Counted from the first letter of the stretch, positions 26,461 to 45,705 are shown. The stretch is 64,000 bases of DNA from Euleptes europaea (GCF_029931775.1 NC_079312.1:8315821-8379820), one strand, 5' to 3'. The notes: a model not told the origin generated them from the letters alone. Numbers and translations are program-made.

Positions 26461-27530
26461 ATTATATCTACATAAGACAGGCCCTGCTGGATCAGACCAA
26501 GGCCCATCAAGTCCAGCAGTCTGTTCACACAGGGGCCGACCAGGTGCCTCTAGAAAGCCACTAAAAAGTGCAGCAGCACCATCCTGCCTGTGTTCCACCG
26601 CACCCAAAATAATAGGCATGCTCCTCTGATACTAGAGAGAATAGGTATGCAGCACGACTAATATCTATTCTAACTAACAGCCATGAATACCCCTCTCCTC
26701 CATGAACATGTCCACTCCCCTCTTAAAGCCCTCCAAGCTGGCAGCCATCACCACATCCTAGGGCAGGGAGTTCCACAATTTAACTATGCGTTGGGTGAAA
26801 AAATACTTCCTTTTATCTGTTTTGAATCTCTCGCCCTCCAGCTTTAGCAGATGACCCTGTGTTCTAGTATTATGAGAGAGGGAGAAAAGCTTCTCCCTGT
26901 CCACTCTCTCCAAACCATGCATAATTTTATAGACCTCTATCATGTCTCCCCTCAGCCGCCTTCTTTCCAAGCTAAACAGCCCTAAGCGTCTTAACCGCTC
27001 CCCATAGGACAGTTGCTCTAGTCCCCTAATCATTTTGGTTGCTCTTTTCTTCACCTTCTCAAGCTCTGTCATATCCTTTTTTAGGTGTGGTGACCAGAAC
27101 TGTACACAGTATTCCAAGTGTAGTCTAACTTAGATTTGTACAAGGGCAGTATGATATCAGCAGTTTTATTCTCTATTCCTCATCTAATTATGGCCACCAT
27201 GGAATTTGCCTTTTTTACAGCAGCCGCACTCTGGGTTGACATCTTCATTGAGCTATCCACTACCACCCCAAGATCCCTTTCTTGGTCTGTCGCTGCCAGC
27301 ACAGATCCCATCAGTGTATATGTGAAGTTGGGATTTTTTGCCCCAGTATGCATCACTTTACACTTACATTGAATCTCATTTGCCATTTTAATGCCCATTC
27401 TTCCAGTATGCAGAGATCCTTCTGGAGCTCTTCACAGTTCGAATTTGTTTTAACCACCCTAAATAATTTGGTGTCATCTGAAAACATGGCTACTTCACTG
27501 TTTAACCCCAACTCCAGGTCATTGATTTAC
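26461..27530 (-). repeat. CR1 LINE 3' fragment in KZFP-C intron 1
   Basis: The antisense tail ('ccctgctggatcagaccaag') and RT C-terminus (minus strand MEYCVQFWSPHLKKD at 27,117) extend back to about 27,530. The coding part is open only in pieces. Absent from unit B. Confidence 0.8.
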
Positions 27531-27540
27531 CTGATTAACA

Positions 27541-27700
27541 TCTGCCAGATCCAGGTTGGGAAACTCCTGGAGGTTTGGGGATGGAGCCTGGGGAGGAAAG
27601 TGGGGTGCAATGCCATAAAGTCCACACTCCAAAGCAGCCATTTTCTCCAGGGGAACTGGTCTCTGTAGACTGGAGATGAGCTTTAATTCTCGGGGGGGGG
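27541..27700. mobile_element. hAT-like MITE fragment
   Basis: 'tgccagatccaggttgggaa' and 'cagccattttctccagggga'. One end is missing. Confidence 0.5.
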
Positions 27701-27809
27701 GGTCAGTTGCCTGGAGGAAGCTAAGTGGGGTCAGCCCTGGTTAGTATAGGGATGGGCGACCTCCAAGGAATACAAGAGTTGTGATGTACCCTGTGTCCAT
27801 TTATGGAGC

Positions 27810-28030
27810 CGGGGTGGTGGTTTAGAGCGGCAGACTAGGATATGGGAGAAGCAGTTTTCAATCCCCACTCTGCCACGGAAGCTCACTGGGGAGACCTTGG
27901 GCCTGTCACTCACACTCAGTCCAGCCTCCTCCACAGACCTTTTGTGAGCATACAATGGAGAATTACATCAGCCACATTGGGTTCCAATTGGGGTGAAAAG
28001 TGGGGTATATATGAAGTACATAAATAAATG
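27810..28030 (+). repeat. tRNA-derived SINE (unit C copy of 15,585-15,800)
   Basis: Same insertion as in unit B. Its right flank is the site where the gypsy element later landed. Confidence 0.65.
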
Positions 28031-28066
28031 AATGCAGGAGACAATGGCCAGATCCTGGAAGACAGC

Positions 28067-28503
28067 TGTGAGAGATCCCCCTCTCTGAGTTTGCTTCTCC
28101 AAATCAGTTGCTCAGACGTTGATACAGAAACAATAGATTTATTGAAGCCTTCAGGAGATGAGACAGGCACAGGTAGAAAGTTGCAAGTGAGGGGCTATAC
28201 GGGTTTACAGAATATATTGACTCCAGGGCACTGGGGCACTGGGGTTCACACTTATTGTTATGGGAAGTTACAAGCTTGGCATAATACAAAACATCAGACG
28301 GATCCCAGGAAGTCTGGTGCGGCTATCACACTTCCAAGGCCGCACCGGCCTGAGGGAGTACTGGCAGGAAGAACAGCGGGGGGGAAGATACATGGGCCAT
28401 CAGGCCTGGCGCCTGAGACCAGAAGGTGTGAACTGCTTTTACGAGTTCACTGATAACACCGCAGGTGATGGAAAGCAGAGACACAAAGACAGAGACCCTC
28501 ACA
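28067..28503 (-). repeat. Gypsy LTR (3' LTR of the minus-strand element)
   Basis: 437 bp, begins TGTGAG and ends CTCACA. A purine-rich tract (on the minus strand) abuts it at about 28,504-28,516. Confidence 0.9.
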
Positions 28504-28514
28504 TTCTGCCCCCC

Positions 28515-31500
28515 TTAAGGCCCCCCTCCGAGAGGACGAGGCTTATCGGGATAAGCGAGGTGGAATTCTCGGACCAAGCGAGGAGCTGCCATGTGGGGTG
28601 CGGCCACCCATTCGTCATGAGCGGAGCCAAGGTTTTTCCAGCGAACAAAGTAAAACAGTTTCCCTTTCTTCCATTTGGAATCTAAAACCTTGGATATTTC
28701 CAAATGGGTATCCCCTCCTACTACGGTAGGAATCTCATGAGCGGGAGGGGGGTGGAACTGGGGAGCTGCTACATAAGGTTTGAGGAGGCTTATATGGAAG
28801 ACTGGATGAACTCCCTTGAGAGTCTTAGGGAGACTCAGTTCCACGGTAACCTCGTTGATTACTCTGGTAATGGGGAAAGGTCCTACATAACGGTCGCTCA
28901 GTTTTTTGCAGGGGCGAAGAGAGCGGAGGTTTTTGGTGGACAGATAGACTTGCTCCCCCACCTTGAGTTCCCATCCCGGAGACCGGTGTTTGTCTGCTTG
29001 TTCCTTGTACTTGCTTTTTGCCCTTTCCAGATTTTTGAGCAACCATGGCCAGGTGGATTTAACCACCTGAATCCACTCCTGGAGATCAGGGGTAGACTGG
29101 AGCTCTGGCGAGACGGGGGCAGAACCGAAAGGGCCAAAATCCGTCCCGTATATAACTTGGAAGGGACTAAAGCCGGTAGAGGAATGAGGCGCATTGTTGT
29201 ACGCATATTCGGCAAATGGCAGCAGGTCGACCCAGTCGTCCTGGTGGAAATTTACATAGCAACGCAAATAACATTCTACTACCGCATTTACTCGTTCCGT
29301 TTGACCATCCGTTTGGGGGTGATAGGCGGAAGAAAGGCCCTGTTCCTCCACTCCCATTAACTTTAGGAAAGCCCGCCAGAATTTGGCAACAAACTGGACC
29401 CCCCGGTCGGAGAGGACCTTCCTCGGGATCGAGTGTAGCCTGAGGACGTGCGTGATGAACAGTTTAGCTAAGCCCTGGGCTGAAGGAAGACCTGCACATG
29501 GAACGAAATGAACCTGTTTGGAAAAGAGGTCTGTGATAACCCAGAGAACCGTTTTCCCCCGACTTGGAGGTAGGTCGGTGATAAAATCCATGGCGATGAC
29601 TTCCCAGGGACGGGAGGGGTTCTCAAGCGGTTTGAGAAGCCCCGGGGGTTTTCCCATCCGTTTCTTGGCTGTGGCGCAGGTGGGGCAGCTGCGCACATAC
29701 AACTCTACATCAGATCTCATACCGGGCCACCAGAATTGCCTTCGAACCAGGTGAAGCGTTTTTATGAAACCAAAATGACCCGCTAGCCTGGCCCCATGTA
29801 CAAGTCCCAATACTTCTTTGCGAAGGGAAGATGGGACATATAGTTTCCCCCCTTGCACCCACCAAGTGTTGGTTCGTTCCAAGCCAGTGGGGAGGAGATG
29901 GTGCTCCTCCTCCTGTAAGGAGGCGTCCCGGAGTCGCTGTTGGAATGCTTCCGGGATACCTTTGAGCGTAGGGGGGGTCTCCGGTTGGCGGGCTTGGGAT
30001 CGGGTGGTGACGGCCAAGCCAGGGACTTCCCCTCGCTGTTCGGGAGTGAACAGGGAGTCGACGGGGCGATCGAAATCGTTGCGATACTGGGGAAGTCGTG
30101 ACAAAGCATCAGCTAGGGCATTTTCTTTGCCAGGGACATGTTTGAGGGTGAACCGGAATTTTGCAAAAAATTGGGCCCACCGAATTTGTTTGGCATTGAG
30201 TTTTCTAGCTCCCTTGAGAGCCTCAAGATTCTTGTGATCTGTGCACACTTCGAACGGCAGCTCGGCCCCCTCCAAGAAGTGTCTCCATATGGTAAGGGCA
30301 TGTTTGACCGCTGCTGCCTCCTTCTCCCAAATGGCCCAGTTGATTTCGGACTGGGAAAACTTCTTGGAGAAGTAGGCGCATGGCCTCAACCGTCCCCCCT
30401 CATCCCTCTGCAATAGGGCCCCGCCCATGGCTACATCCGAGGCATCCACCTGCACCACGAAGGGCTTGGTGCAATCCGGGTGAGCCAAAACGGGTTCGGA
30501 TGAAAAAAGTAGCTTTAAACGTTCAAAAGCTTGCTGGCACTGGGGAGACCATTGCAGACGGGCTGAGGGGAGTGCGGCGCTAGCCCCCCTGTCCTTGGTA
30601 CGCAACAGGGCAGTGAGGGGAAGCGCAACTTGGGCAAAGTTGGGAATGAAATTCCGGTAAAAGTTGGCAAACCCCAAAAACTGTTGAAGTTGGCGGCGGG
30701 TAGTGGGGGTTTCCCAGTCCCGCACCGCCTGGACCTTGGCGGGGTCCATTTCCAACCCTTGGTGGGAAATCACATACCCCAGAAATGTAATAGAAGGTTG
30801 GTGGAATTCACACTTGGACACCTTAGCATACAGTTTGTGCTCCCGCAGCCGCTGGAGCACTTCTCGCACTAGGCGCACATGTTCTTCCATGGTCTCAGAG
30901 TAAATAAGAATGTCATCGAGAAATACCACCACCCCCCGAAACAGTAAATCATGCAAAACTTCATTAATTAATTGCATAAAGACACTCGGAGCCCCCGAAA
31001 GTCCGAACGGCATGACCAGGTACTCAAACATCCCAAAACAACTGGAAAAGGCCGTTTTGGGTTCGTCTCCTTCTTTGATGCGAATGCGGTGGTAGGCTTC
31101 TACCAAGTCCAGTTTGGTGAAGATTCGGCCCTCCTTTAATTGTGCTAGAAGGTCAGGAATAAGAGGGAGGGGGTAAGCATTAGACTGGGTGACTGCGTTC
31201 AGTCTGCGAAAGTCAATACACAGTCTTAAATCTCCCGTCTTTTTCTTTACAAAGAAAGCTGGGGCTGAATAAGGAGCCTTGGAGGGGCGTATAAAACCCC
31301 TCGCCAGATTGACATCCAGATAGTCTCGCAATACAGTCTTTTCACTAGGGCTCATGGGGTAAACCTTTCCCTTAGACAGTTTGCCTTCCCCTACAATCTC
31401 GATGGCACAGTCCGTTTCTCTGTGGGGAGGCAGTTCGTCGCACTCTCTAACATCGAAAACATCAGTAAACTGCGAGTACTCAGAGGGTAATTGAGGAGAG

Positions 31501-32048
31501 ACTGGGGCGGGGGACCCTACCAGTGCGGCGGCTGGAGTTCTGAGTACCCGTTCCTTGTCATGCAACCCACAGGGGTTTTCGGGGAAGGAAAGCACCCGTT
31601 TAACCCAATCAATGGAGGGATTGTGTCCCCTTAACCAGTTCATCCCTAACACCACAGGGGTTACAATAGGGGCGATGGTGAAATACAACCGTTCCCAATG
31701 TTCCCCCACGGACATAATCACGGCTGCAGTTCTGTGGGTCACAGGGCCCCGTTTAAAGTCACTCCCGTCCATTTGGGAAAAACGGAGGGGTCCCGGAAGC
31801 CGCTTGCGCCGGACACCCAACTTCTTGGCAGTTTCCTCATTTATCATGGTGCGGGCACACCCCGAGTCGACCAACGCGAGGACCTCTAACGGGGGACCCC
31901 CTTTGGGTAGGGACAGATGAACACGCACAAATACATTGTCCTCTTGGGCGCTTACCATCGGTGGAGCTCCTTGCACAACGATAGGGACGGTCTGCTGCGG
32001 AGCCCCCTCTACAGCAGACCGACGGCGTTTTTTGCCGGCTGTTCCCAC
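28515..32048 (-). other. Gypsy pol (fossil)
   Basis: Open frame of 1,177 codons. Parts in order: retropepsin-like protease, reverse transcriptase with the FLDD centre, RNase H, zinc-binding and catalytic integrase domains, and a C-terminal chromodomain, which defines chromoviruses. Confidence 0.9.
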
Positions 32049-33439
32049 TCTTCCTCCTCGCTGGAAGAGGGGGACGGGGTGGTGGCTTCCGGGGAGCCGT
32101 CCGAATCAAAGACGGTATTTGTAATCCGGGACCCCGATGGGACCGTAGAGTCGGATGCCCCATCCTGGGGGCGCGCGTGGAGAGCGGAGGGTGCGCCGGA
32201 GCGCCGGCTCAGTGGTCCACTTCTGCGGCGAGGCTGGCTGTCGGCGGCCGGTTTCGTCGGCTCGGCCTGGGTTTGGCGGGGGGGGGTCGGACGGCCTGAG
32301 CGAGAGGGGCATTGCGATGCAAAGTGACCCTTTCCCCCGCAGATCAGGCAGACGCCGGCCTCGAACCGCTTGCGGCGTTCCGCGGCCGAGAGACCCCCGC
32401 CACCCCCTTGCCGGAGTTCCCGGCCACGGTCACCTCGGGGCCTGGGGTCTCGCCCAAGCCGTTGCTTGGACAAATTCAGGAGTTGTTTGCGATTCTCGAT
32501 GTCAGCAGCATGGCGAACCCAACCTTCCACATCCGGGGGGTTCCCTTGCATGAAGGCCCAATGTTGGAGGTCTGGGTTGAGACCCTCCCTGAAACATTGT
32601 ACCAAGGTAGCTTCACTCCAGTCCAGAATTCGGCTAGCCAGTGACTGGAACTCACTTGCATACTGCGCCACCGACTTAGTCCCTTGGCGCAGTTGCATCA
32701 GGGAGGCTTTAGCCCGCTCACCCAGAGTCGGGTCCTCAAAACGGTTTCGGAGTGCTACCATGAACTCGTCCAGGGTTCGCAGCACCGGCGAGCGGAGTTC
32801 ATACTGCAACACCATCCAGGCAGCCGCCTCCCCTTGCAGTAAGGAAGCCACGTACTGCACCCGGGACTCCTCAGAAACGAAGGTTCGGCCTTGTTCCCGC
32901 ATAAAAATGTCTACTTGGACCATAAAAAAGGTCAACTGGTCTCCCGACCCGTCATACGTGACTTTCAGGTCCCGACGGGCCGGGGGGGCAGGGGTTGCGG
33001 GCGGAACTACCGGCGCCCCGTCTGGGGGAGCACCGGCTGGAGGTTGCAACTTCAGCGCATCTAGGGTCGTGGCCATCTCACCCATTACGCGTTGCATGAT
33101 CTCCATCTGCTCCTGCATAGCCCGGCGGTCTTCCTGCCACTGCTTTCGTTCTTCCTCCATGAGGGCCTCTTTGCGGGCCGGATCCCCTTCGAGTCCCGTG
33201 CTGGGGAAGGCCAACCGGCGATCCTTCGCCGCAGTCCGCGAGAGCGACCAGCCCTTGGGAGAGTCCAGCCAATAAGTAAGCCCCCGGGGACGTCCGTCCC
33301 GATCTTGGTCGGGGGCGCGATCCTTCGGTTTCTTTGGCTTGGCTCCCTCCTCCTTCGGGTCCGGCTTCTCCGGCTCGTCCGGTTCCTTGGGGGCATCGGG
33401 GTTAGGGGTGGTGTCCTCGTCGGCTGACATTCTGTCCAA
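32009..33439 (-). other. Gypsy gag (fossil)
   Basis: Open frame of 476 codons with a retrotransposon gag core and one CCHC zinc knuckle near the end. It overlaps pol by about 40 bp in another frame. Confidence 0.88.
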
Positions 33440-33482
33440 AGCGGTACAGCTGCAGTCCGAGAGGCAAGGACTTGCAACTTAA

Positions 33483-33919
33483 TGTGAGAGATCCCCCTCT
33501 CTGAGTTTGCTTCTCCAAATCAGTTGCTCAGACGTTGATACAGAAACAATAGATTTATTGAAGCCTTCAGGAGATGAGACAGGCACAGGTAGAAAGTTGC
33601 AAGTGAGGGGCTATACGGGTTTACAGAATATATTGACTCCAGGGCACTGGGGCACTGGGGTTCACACTTATTGTTATGGGAAGTTACAAGCTTGGCATAA
33701 TACAAAACATCAGACGGATCCCAGGAAGTCTGGTGCGGCTATCACACTTCCAAGGCCGCACCGGCCTGAGGGAGTACTGGCAGGAAGAACAGCGGGGGGG
33801 AAGATACATGGGCCATCAGGCCTGGCGCCTGAGACCAGAAGGTGTGAACTGCTTTTACGAGTTCACTGATAACACCGCAGGTGATGGAAAGCAGAGACAC
33901 AAAGACAGAGACCCTCACA
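33483..33919 (-). repeat. Gypsy LTR (5' LTR of the minus-strand element)
   Basis: 437 bp, same ends and length as the other LTR. Target duplication ACAGC at 33,920-33,924. Confidence 0.9.
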
Positions 33920-34161
33920 ACAGCTGAATTTGGTAATAATTTTGTTTATTTTAAGAAGCAAGCCAATAGTTCCTTTAGTAGCCATGTCTGGATCCTTCCC
34001 TGCATGTTTCATCTTTCTCTCCACAGGGTTTGAAAAGTCCTCAGGGGTTCATCCAGGCTTGGGGTTTGGAACTGAATCTCAAAAATTCCATGATTGTTAA
34101 TGCAAAAAGTAGTTCCCGTTGATATCATTCCTCCCTTCCTTTATTTCCTTCCTCTTCACAG

Positions 34162-34201
34162 GCTGAAGAACAGCATCCCGTGTCACGTCCTCTGTGGGGA
34201 A

Positions 34202-34231
<30 letters not shown>
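34162..34231 (+). other. KZFP-C exon with the start codon
   Basis: 70-bp exon, CTCTTCACAG acceptor and CTCAG/GTAAGT donor. The coding part is 34,202-34,231 (MERTTTKPAQ), with G at -3 and G at +4 around the ATG. The upstream ATG seen in KZFP-B is GTG here. Confidence 0.8.
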
Positions 34232-40834
<6,603 letters not shown>

Positions 40835-40848
<14 letters not shown>

Positions 40849-41195
40849 TGGCTAAGAGCGGTGGTTTGGAGTGGTGGACTCTGATCTGGAGAACTGGGTT
40901 TGATTTCCCACTCCTCCATATGAGCAGTGGAGGCTAATCTGGGGAACTGGGTCGGTTTCCCCACTCCTACACATGAAGCCAGCTGCGTGACCTTGGGCTG
41001 GTCACATTCTCTCAGCCCCACCTACCTTACAGGGTGTCTGTTGTGGGGAAGGGAAGGTGATTGTAAGCCAGTTTGAATCTCCCTTAAATTATTTATTACT
41101 ACATTTCTACCCCACTCTCCCCAATTCGAAGGTCGGGCTCAGAGTGGCTTAAGTGGTAGAGAAAGTCAGCATATAAAAACCAACTCTTCTTCTAA
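40835..41195 (+). repeat. tRNA-derived SINE that ends the KZFP-C frame
   Basis: 'agcatggtgtagtggctaag' head immediately after the last finger, same family and site as 21,247-21,548. About 70 bp of another repeat (41,083-41,150, 'ccccactctccccaattcga') interrupts its tail, with TTAA on both sides. Confidence 0.8.
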
Positions 41196-41475
41196 ATGTC
41201 CCAAATATGGAAAGAGCTACAAACACTACAGAAGCCTTATCATAAAAGAACTCACCTAAGGAAGAAATCCATATAAAAGACATGACTCCATGCTAACGGA
41301 GTCAATCTTAAGAAACATGTAGTGTCCACTTTGAAGGAACTTTATAAATGTGTGGAGTGTGAAAAAAAATGCTTTAGGTGGAACAAACAGCTTATTTCCC
41401 ATCAGGGAATCTGCATCTGAGAAATAGCATACCTGGAGCATGGGAAGAGTTTCAACAGTAATTCAAGATCCACCA
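41196..41475 (+). pseudogene. Decayed zinc fingers downstream of KZFP-C
   Basis: After the SINE the forward strand carries 'atatggaaagagctacaaac' and then LYKCVECEKKCFRWNKQLISHQ, a nearly whole C2H2 finger, then HGKSFNSNSRS, with stops between. These are the cut-off C-terminal fingers, paralogous to 21,549-21,810. Confidence 0.78.
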
Positions 41476-42740
41476 AAGAATCACCACAACAGTTCTCAAT
41501 ACTGCTTAAGTCATGCCATCGTTATGTTACCAATGAGAATTAACCCCCAAATAATTTCTCAAAACAATAATCATACATCACCTTAAAAAATTACACTGAA
41601 AAACATGAAATTAGTAGATATGACACTTAGGTGTAAAAGGCAGATATAATAGATCAGAATTCTAAAGTGAAGTAGAAATTAGCAGTTGGAAATTTCTAGT
41701 TTAAAGAAATAAATTTGAAATAATTGTGGTTTATCTGGGCAAAGCTGAATCAAATATACGTATTAGGGGGGGAAATAGTTGTAGTCAAAGAGTAATTGTT
41801 TAACTTTTAAAAATTCCAAACGCTGGGTCTTTTTTTCGTCCAAAAACAATGCAAAAGGCAGGAAGTGACATTATGGCCCCAAATAATCTAATTCATCAAA
41901 TTTCTTAGAAACTCTGCAAAGTGTGAATTATGAGTGAAATTTTATCCACATTCCAAGCCTATGCAATGCACTTACAGGAAGTTAAGCTCAAAGTTAATTG
42001 AGTTGCAACTCTAGTCTTTGATTTCAGGCCTTCTTCATTTTAGGGCTGCCTTTCTGTTTGCATCTCCTTTTTCTGCTGGTATGGGAGAGAGTCACACATT
42101 AACCTAGACCCAGAATTTCTCAGCACCATTGTACCAGGTAGGGAATCCAGTGTGGTGAGATTTCTGTTAGGGTCACCAGTTTAAATCTGTTCCCATTTGG
42201 AGAGCAAAGAACACCATTGCATGGTCTCAGTCTTGTTAATGGAATAGGTTCTTGAACAGTAGACCTGAGAATTTGCTTTTTAACATTTCAGCAGTGTTTT
42301 CACTGTTCCACCCTTGAGAAACAGATAGTTGGTGAATAAATGGCCTTATGCCCATACTAAATCTTACAATAATTAGAACATAGTTTGAAATAATTATTAT
42401 TGGGAAAATGACATTCAGTGCCCATTCAGAGGAAATGAATTAAATAGTTTTAATAGTTACATGAGGTTACATAATTCGACATACATCCTAAATCCTGAAT
42501 TTCTGAGATCTGGGTTGTGGTGAGATCTTATCTTTTCTGAAAGTGCTTTGATGAGAATCTTAGAAATTGTATTATTTTAAAAAATTTATAAGAGAAACAT
42601 GTATGCTTTATATTTTTTAATTTCATTGACATGCTAACATTTTTGTATCATTGTGATTGTTTGATATTTGATCATTTCAAAAGTGATCAGACTGTTTTCA
42701 AATAAAAAAATCTTAAAACATTGATCTTTGTCTGGGACAC
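41476..42740 (+). other. KZFP-C 3' flank and likely 3' UTR
   Basis: AT-rich sequence aligning with 21,811-23,060. No gene is seen. Confidence 0.5.
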
Positions 42741-42851
42741 AAGGTTTTCAGTTGACACCTAGAATAAATAAACTTCTGACCTGTCGTCTGTCAGAGGGCT
42801 AATTACTTGTATGAGATTAGCTATTAGAGAGAATATAAGCAGAATTATGTT

Positions 42852-43035
42852 CTGACCTGGATTACCCAGGCTAGCCTGCTCTCGTCAGATCTTGGAAGCT
42901 AAGCAGGGTTGGCTCTGGTTAGTACTAGGATGGGAGGCCACCAGGGTTGCTACCCAGAGACAGAATACCTCTGAATGTCACTTGCCTTGAAAACCCTACA
43001 CACTCGCCATAAGTTGGCTGCAACTTGACAGCATT
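42852..43035 (+). repeat. 5S rRNA-derived SINE (unit C copy)
   Basis: Orthologue of 9,533-9,722 and 23,161-23,362. Confidence 0.75.
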
Positions 43036-43384
43036 TTCCCTGTGCTTCAGTGATTAATACATTGATTCGGATCAGACAAAAAGACTCTTGGTTTCCACAG
43101 GCGTATTTGGACAGTAATGTTTTCGCCATGGGTGGGATGATGCTCCATTACAGCAAAGCTAACCATCTGCACTCTGAGATCAGTCGCAATTCATGAGGGG
43201 CACAGACAGGAGGTAGATGTAATTTCCCCTTGACGAACGAGGAGAGTGTCAAAAAAGGGACAGCATCTCTGACTCCCCACCTTCCCTCACACCTTCTTGC
43301 CTACCTGATGTTCCCTCCTCTCTCGTCGACTGACTCAGCAAAGTAGGGGCGAGAAACAATTGTCTGTGGAAAGCAAGCTGCATC

Positions 43385-43500
43385 AGAGAATCATAGAGTT
43401 GGAAGTAACCTCCAGGGTCATCTAGTCCAACCCCCTTCACAATGCAGGAAATTCACAACTACCCCCCCTCACAGTGACAACCCTACTCCACGCGCAGAAG
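43385..43500 (-). repeat. CR1-like LINE 3' end (unit C copy)
   Basis: 'aatcatagagttggaagtaa' to 'ctactccacgcgcagaagaa'. Orthologue of 23,793-23,905. Confidence 0.6.
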
Positions 43501-43793
43501 AAGACTTTATCATTTCCTTTGTACCTACTCCTAAGTGGCCGTTGCCACCCCATCCCCATTTTTGTACAACATATTTGGTTGCTACAAACCTGCACATTTT
43601 TCCAGGTTTACACCCTGGCCTAGAGGTCCTGTTGGGTGCTTTTAAAAAAAAATAATCTGTGGGGGTAGGAGGGCAAAATACTGTTAGATATATAGGTTAC
43701 AACAGTCCCTTTCATGATATGTTTTGCAGTGTAATGGACCCAACACTGCCTATCGTGTTCCTACAATAGCAGAGGCTTCCCAGCATTCACCTT

Positions 43794-44059
43794 CACACAG
43801 TGATGGATGTTCAGTGGTTTCTCTGTTTCTGATGCAGTGGGACTTCAACGTTCCCCACACATTCCATGCCCCAGTCTCTATGCCAGCCATTTCCCTCCCT
43901 CCTCTTTTTTAAAGGCTTTTTCAAGTTTTTTTAAAAAAATAGTAATCAACATATGCCCTGACCTGAATGGCTCAGGCAGTCCCCCCTTCCCCAGCCCATC
44001 TCATCAGATCTAGGAAGCTAAGTAGGGTCAGCCCTGGTTAGTGCTTGGATGGGAGACCA
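43794..44059 (-). repeat. Inverted copy of KZFP-C intron sequence
   Basis: Reverse complement of about 38,215-38,487, covering part of the antisense 5S SINE and the intron just before the finger exon. It matches unit C better than unit B at 'gactgcctgagccattcagg'. It marks the right end of similarity with the duplicated units. Confidence 0.85.
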
Positions 44060-44099
44060 TTCTGGGCTGCCATTCAGGATTGGGACTGGGAACCACTTT

Positions 44100-45075
44100 T
44101 GCAGTGGTTAGGGTAAGAGGACTAGCGAACTGAAACTTAAGCCTGGCAAAATCGAGATGCTACCGGAAAGTGGGGGGGGGGGAGATAGAAGAGGTGTGAA
44201 CCAGAAAATGGGATATCTCCTGTTCTGGAAGGGGTTGCACCTAAAGGAGCAGGTTCAGAGCTTAGGGGTACTTCTGGACCTGAGGCTATCTCAAAGTTTC
44301 TGAGCAACATACAGCTGCCAGCTTGGAACAAGCTACAACAGGAATTGTTGGAAACTCCTCTAAAAGATACTGAGATTGCAAAAACAATAACAAAATATGA
44401 AAAGTGGTAAGACTTCTGGGCCAGATGGGTATAAGGCTCTCACCAGTGAACTGGTACTTTACTTGGTTCAGACCGCAGGAGATGCACAAGATTCTGGTGT
44501 TTTGCCAAAGTCAATGTATGAAGCATCCATTACAGTTCTGCCTAAGCCAGGGAAAGATTCACTTCTGGGTTCTAACTACAGGCCAATACCCCTCCTAAAC
44601 ACCGATGGGGAAAAAAATCCTTTTAACAGGCAATACACTTTACAATACAATACCCTTGCAATACACTTTACAAACACTGATGGGGGGGGGGGAAATCCTC
44701 TCAACAGCCCAGGGCAATAAATGAGTATCACCCGTGTTGCTCCATCCAAATCAAGTAGGTTTTTGTCCCAAGGAGATAAAGTGCTAATCATCTCAGACAC
44801 CTGATGGATATTATTGCTGCTATAGAAACCAGCTAAGATCCTTTGCTGGATTAACTGGGTAAAGATACTTTATAAGGAGTATTTACTAATAGGTTCCATT
44901 CAGAGATCTTTCCTGTTGCTCGTGGCATATGCCAAGGTTGCCCTCTTTCACCTCTACTAGAGCCCTTGTCATGTGCCATTGTCATGTGGCAATCAGTTGG
45001 CCACTAAAGGTATCAAAGTAGGGGACCCTGAACTCAAGCTGCTGTTGCATACAGACAATGCTCTGCTTCTGTTGT
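44100..45075 (+). repeat. L1-type LINE fragment
   Basis: The forward strand reads KTSGPDGYKALTSELV, then YEASITVLPKPGKDS and SNYRPIPLLNTD near 44,400-44,600. RGICQGCPLSPLL and a YTDNALLLLS motif follow near 44,920-45,075. These are L1-clade RT motifs, with frame breaks between. Confidence 0.7.
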
Positions 45076-45077
45076 CT

Positions 45078-45705
45078 AGAATCACAGAGTTGGAAGGGAC
45101 CACCAGGGTCATCTAGTCCAACCCTCTGCACAATGCAGGAAATCCACAACTATCTCCCCCCCCCCCACACACACACGCAGTGACCCCTACTCCATGCCCA
45201 GAAGATGGCCAAGATGCCCTCCCTCTCATGAACTGCCTAAGGTTATAGAATCAGCACTGCTGACAGATGGCTGTCCAACCTCTTCATAAAAATCTCCAGA
45301 GAAGGAGCGCTTACCACCTCTCGAGGAAGCCTGTTCCACTGAGAAACCGCTCTAACGGTTAGAAAATTCTTCTTAATGTTGAGACAGAAATTCTTTTGAT
45401 TTAATTTCAACCCATTGGTTCTGGTCCGACCTTCTGGGGAAACAGAAAAAAACTCAGCACCCTCCTCTATATGACAGCCCTTCAAGTACTTGAAGATGGT
45501 TATCATATCCCCTCTCAGCCTTCTCCTCTCCAGGCTAAACATACCCAGCTCCTTCAACCTTTCCTCACAGGACTTGGTGTCCAGACCCCTCACCATCTTT
45601 GATGTCCTCCTTTGGACACGTTCCAGCTTGTCTACATCTTTCTTAAATTGTGGTGCCCAAAATTGAACATAATACTCTAGGTGAGGTCTAACCAGAGCAA
45701 CCCTA
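45078..45705 (-). repeat. CR1-like LINE 3' region
   Basis: Antisense 3' tail ('aatcacagagttggaaggga') and RT C-terminus (minus strand ERVQRRTSKMVRGLD, LGMFSLERRRLRGDM). Same family as the outer LINE at 391-1,612. Confidence 0.8.

Larger units (their letters stand above)
28062..33924 (-). mobile_element. Ty3/gypsy chromovirus, whole-looking, in KZFP-C intron 1
   Basis: Element body 28,067-33,919 (5,853 bp) with a 5-bp target duplication ACAGC on each side. Two 437-bp LTRs enclose gag and pol on the minus strand. By eye the LTRs look identical, so the copy is young. Gag and pol are both open and overlap slightly, as is known for the family, which often uses a programmed shift. I see no breaks. 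Unit B has the empty site near 15,822-15,840, so it landed after the B/C duplication. The layout is most like the sushi-ichi group of vertebrate chromoviruses (inference). Confidence 0.92.

Noticed and set aside
28028-33927. Plus-strand frames across the gypsy element and its LTRs
   Set aside because: Antisense shadows of gag and pol, or LTR sequence; the coding strand is minus.
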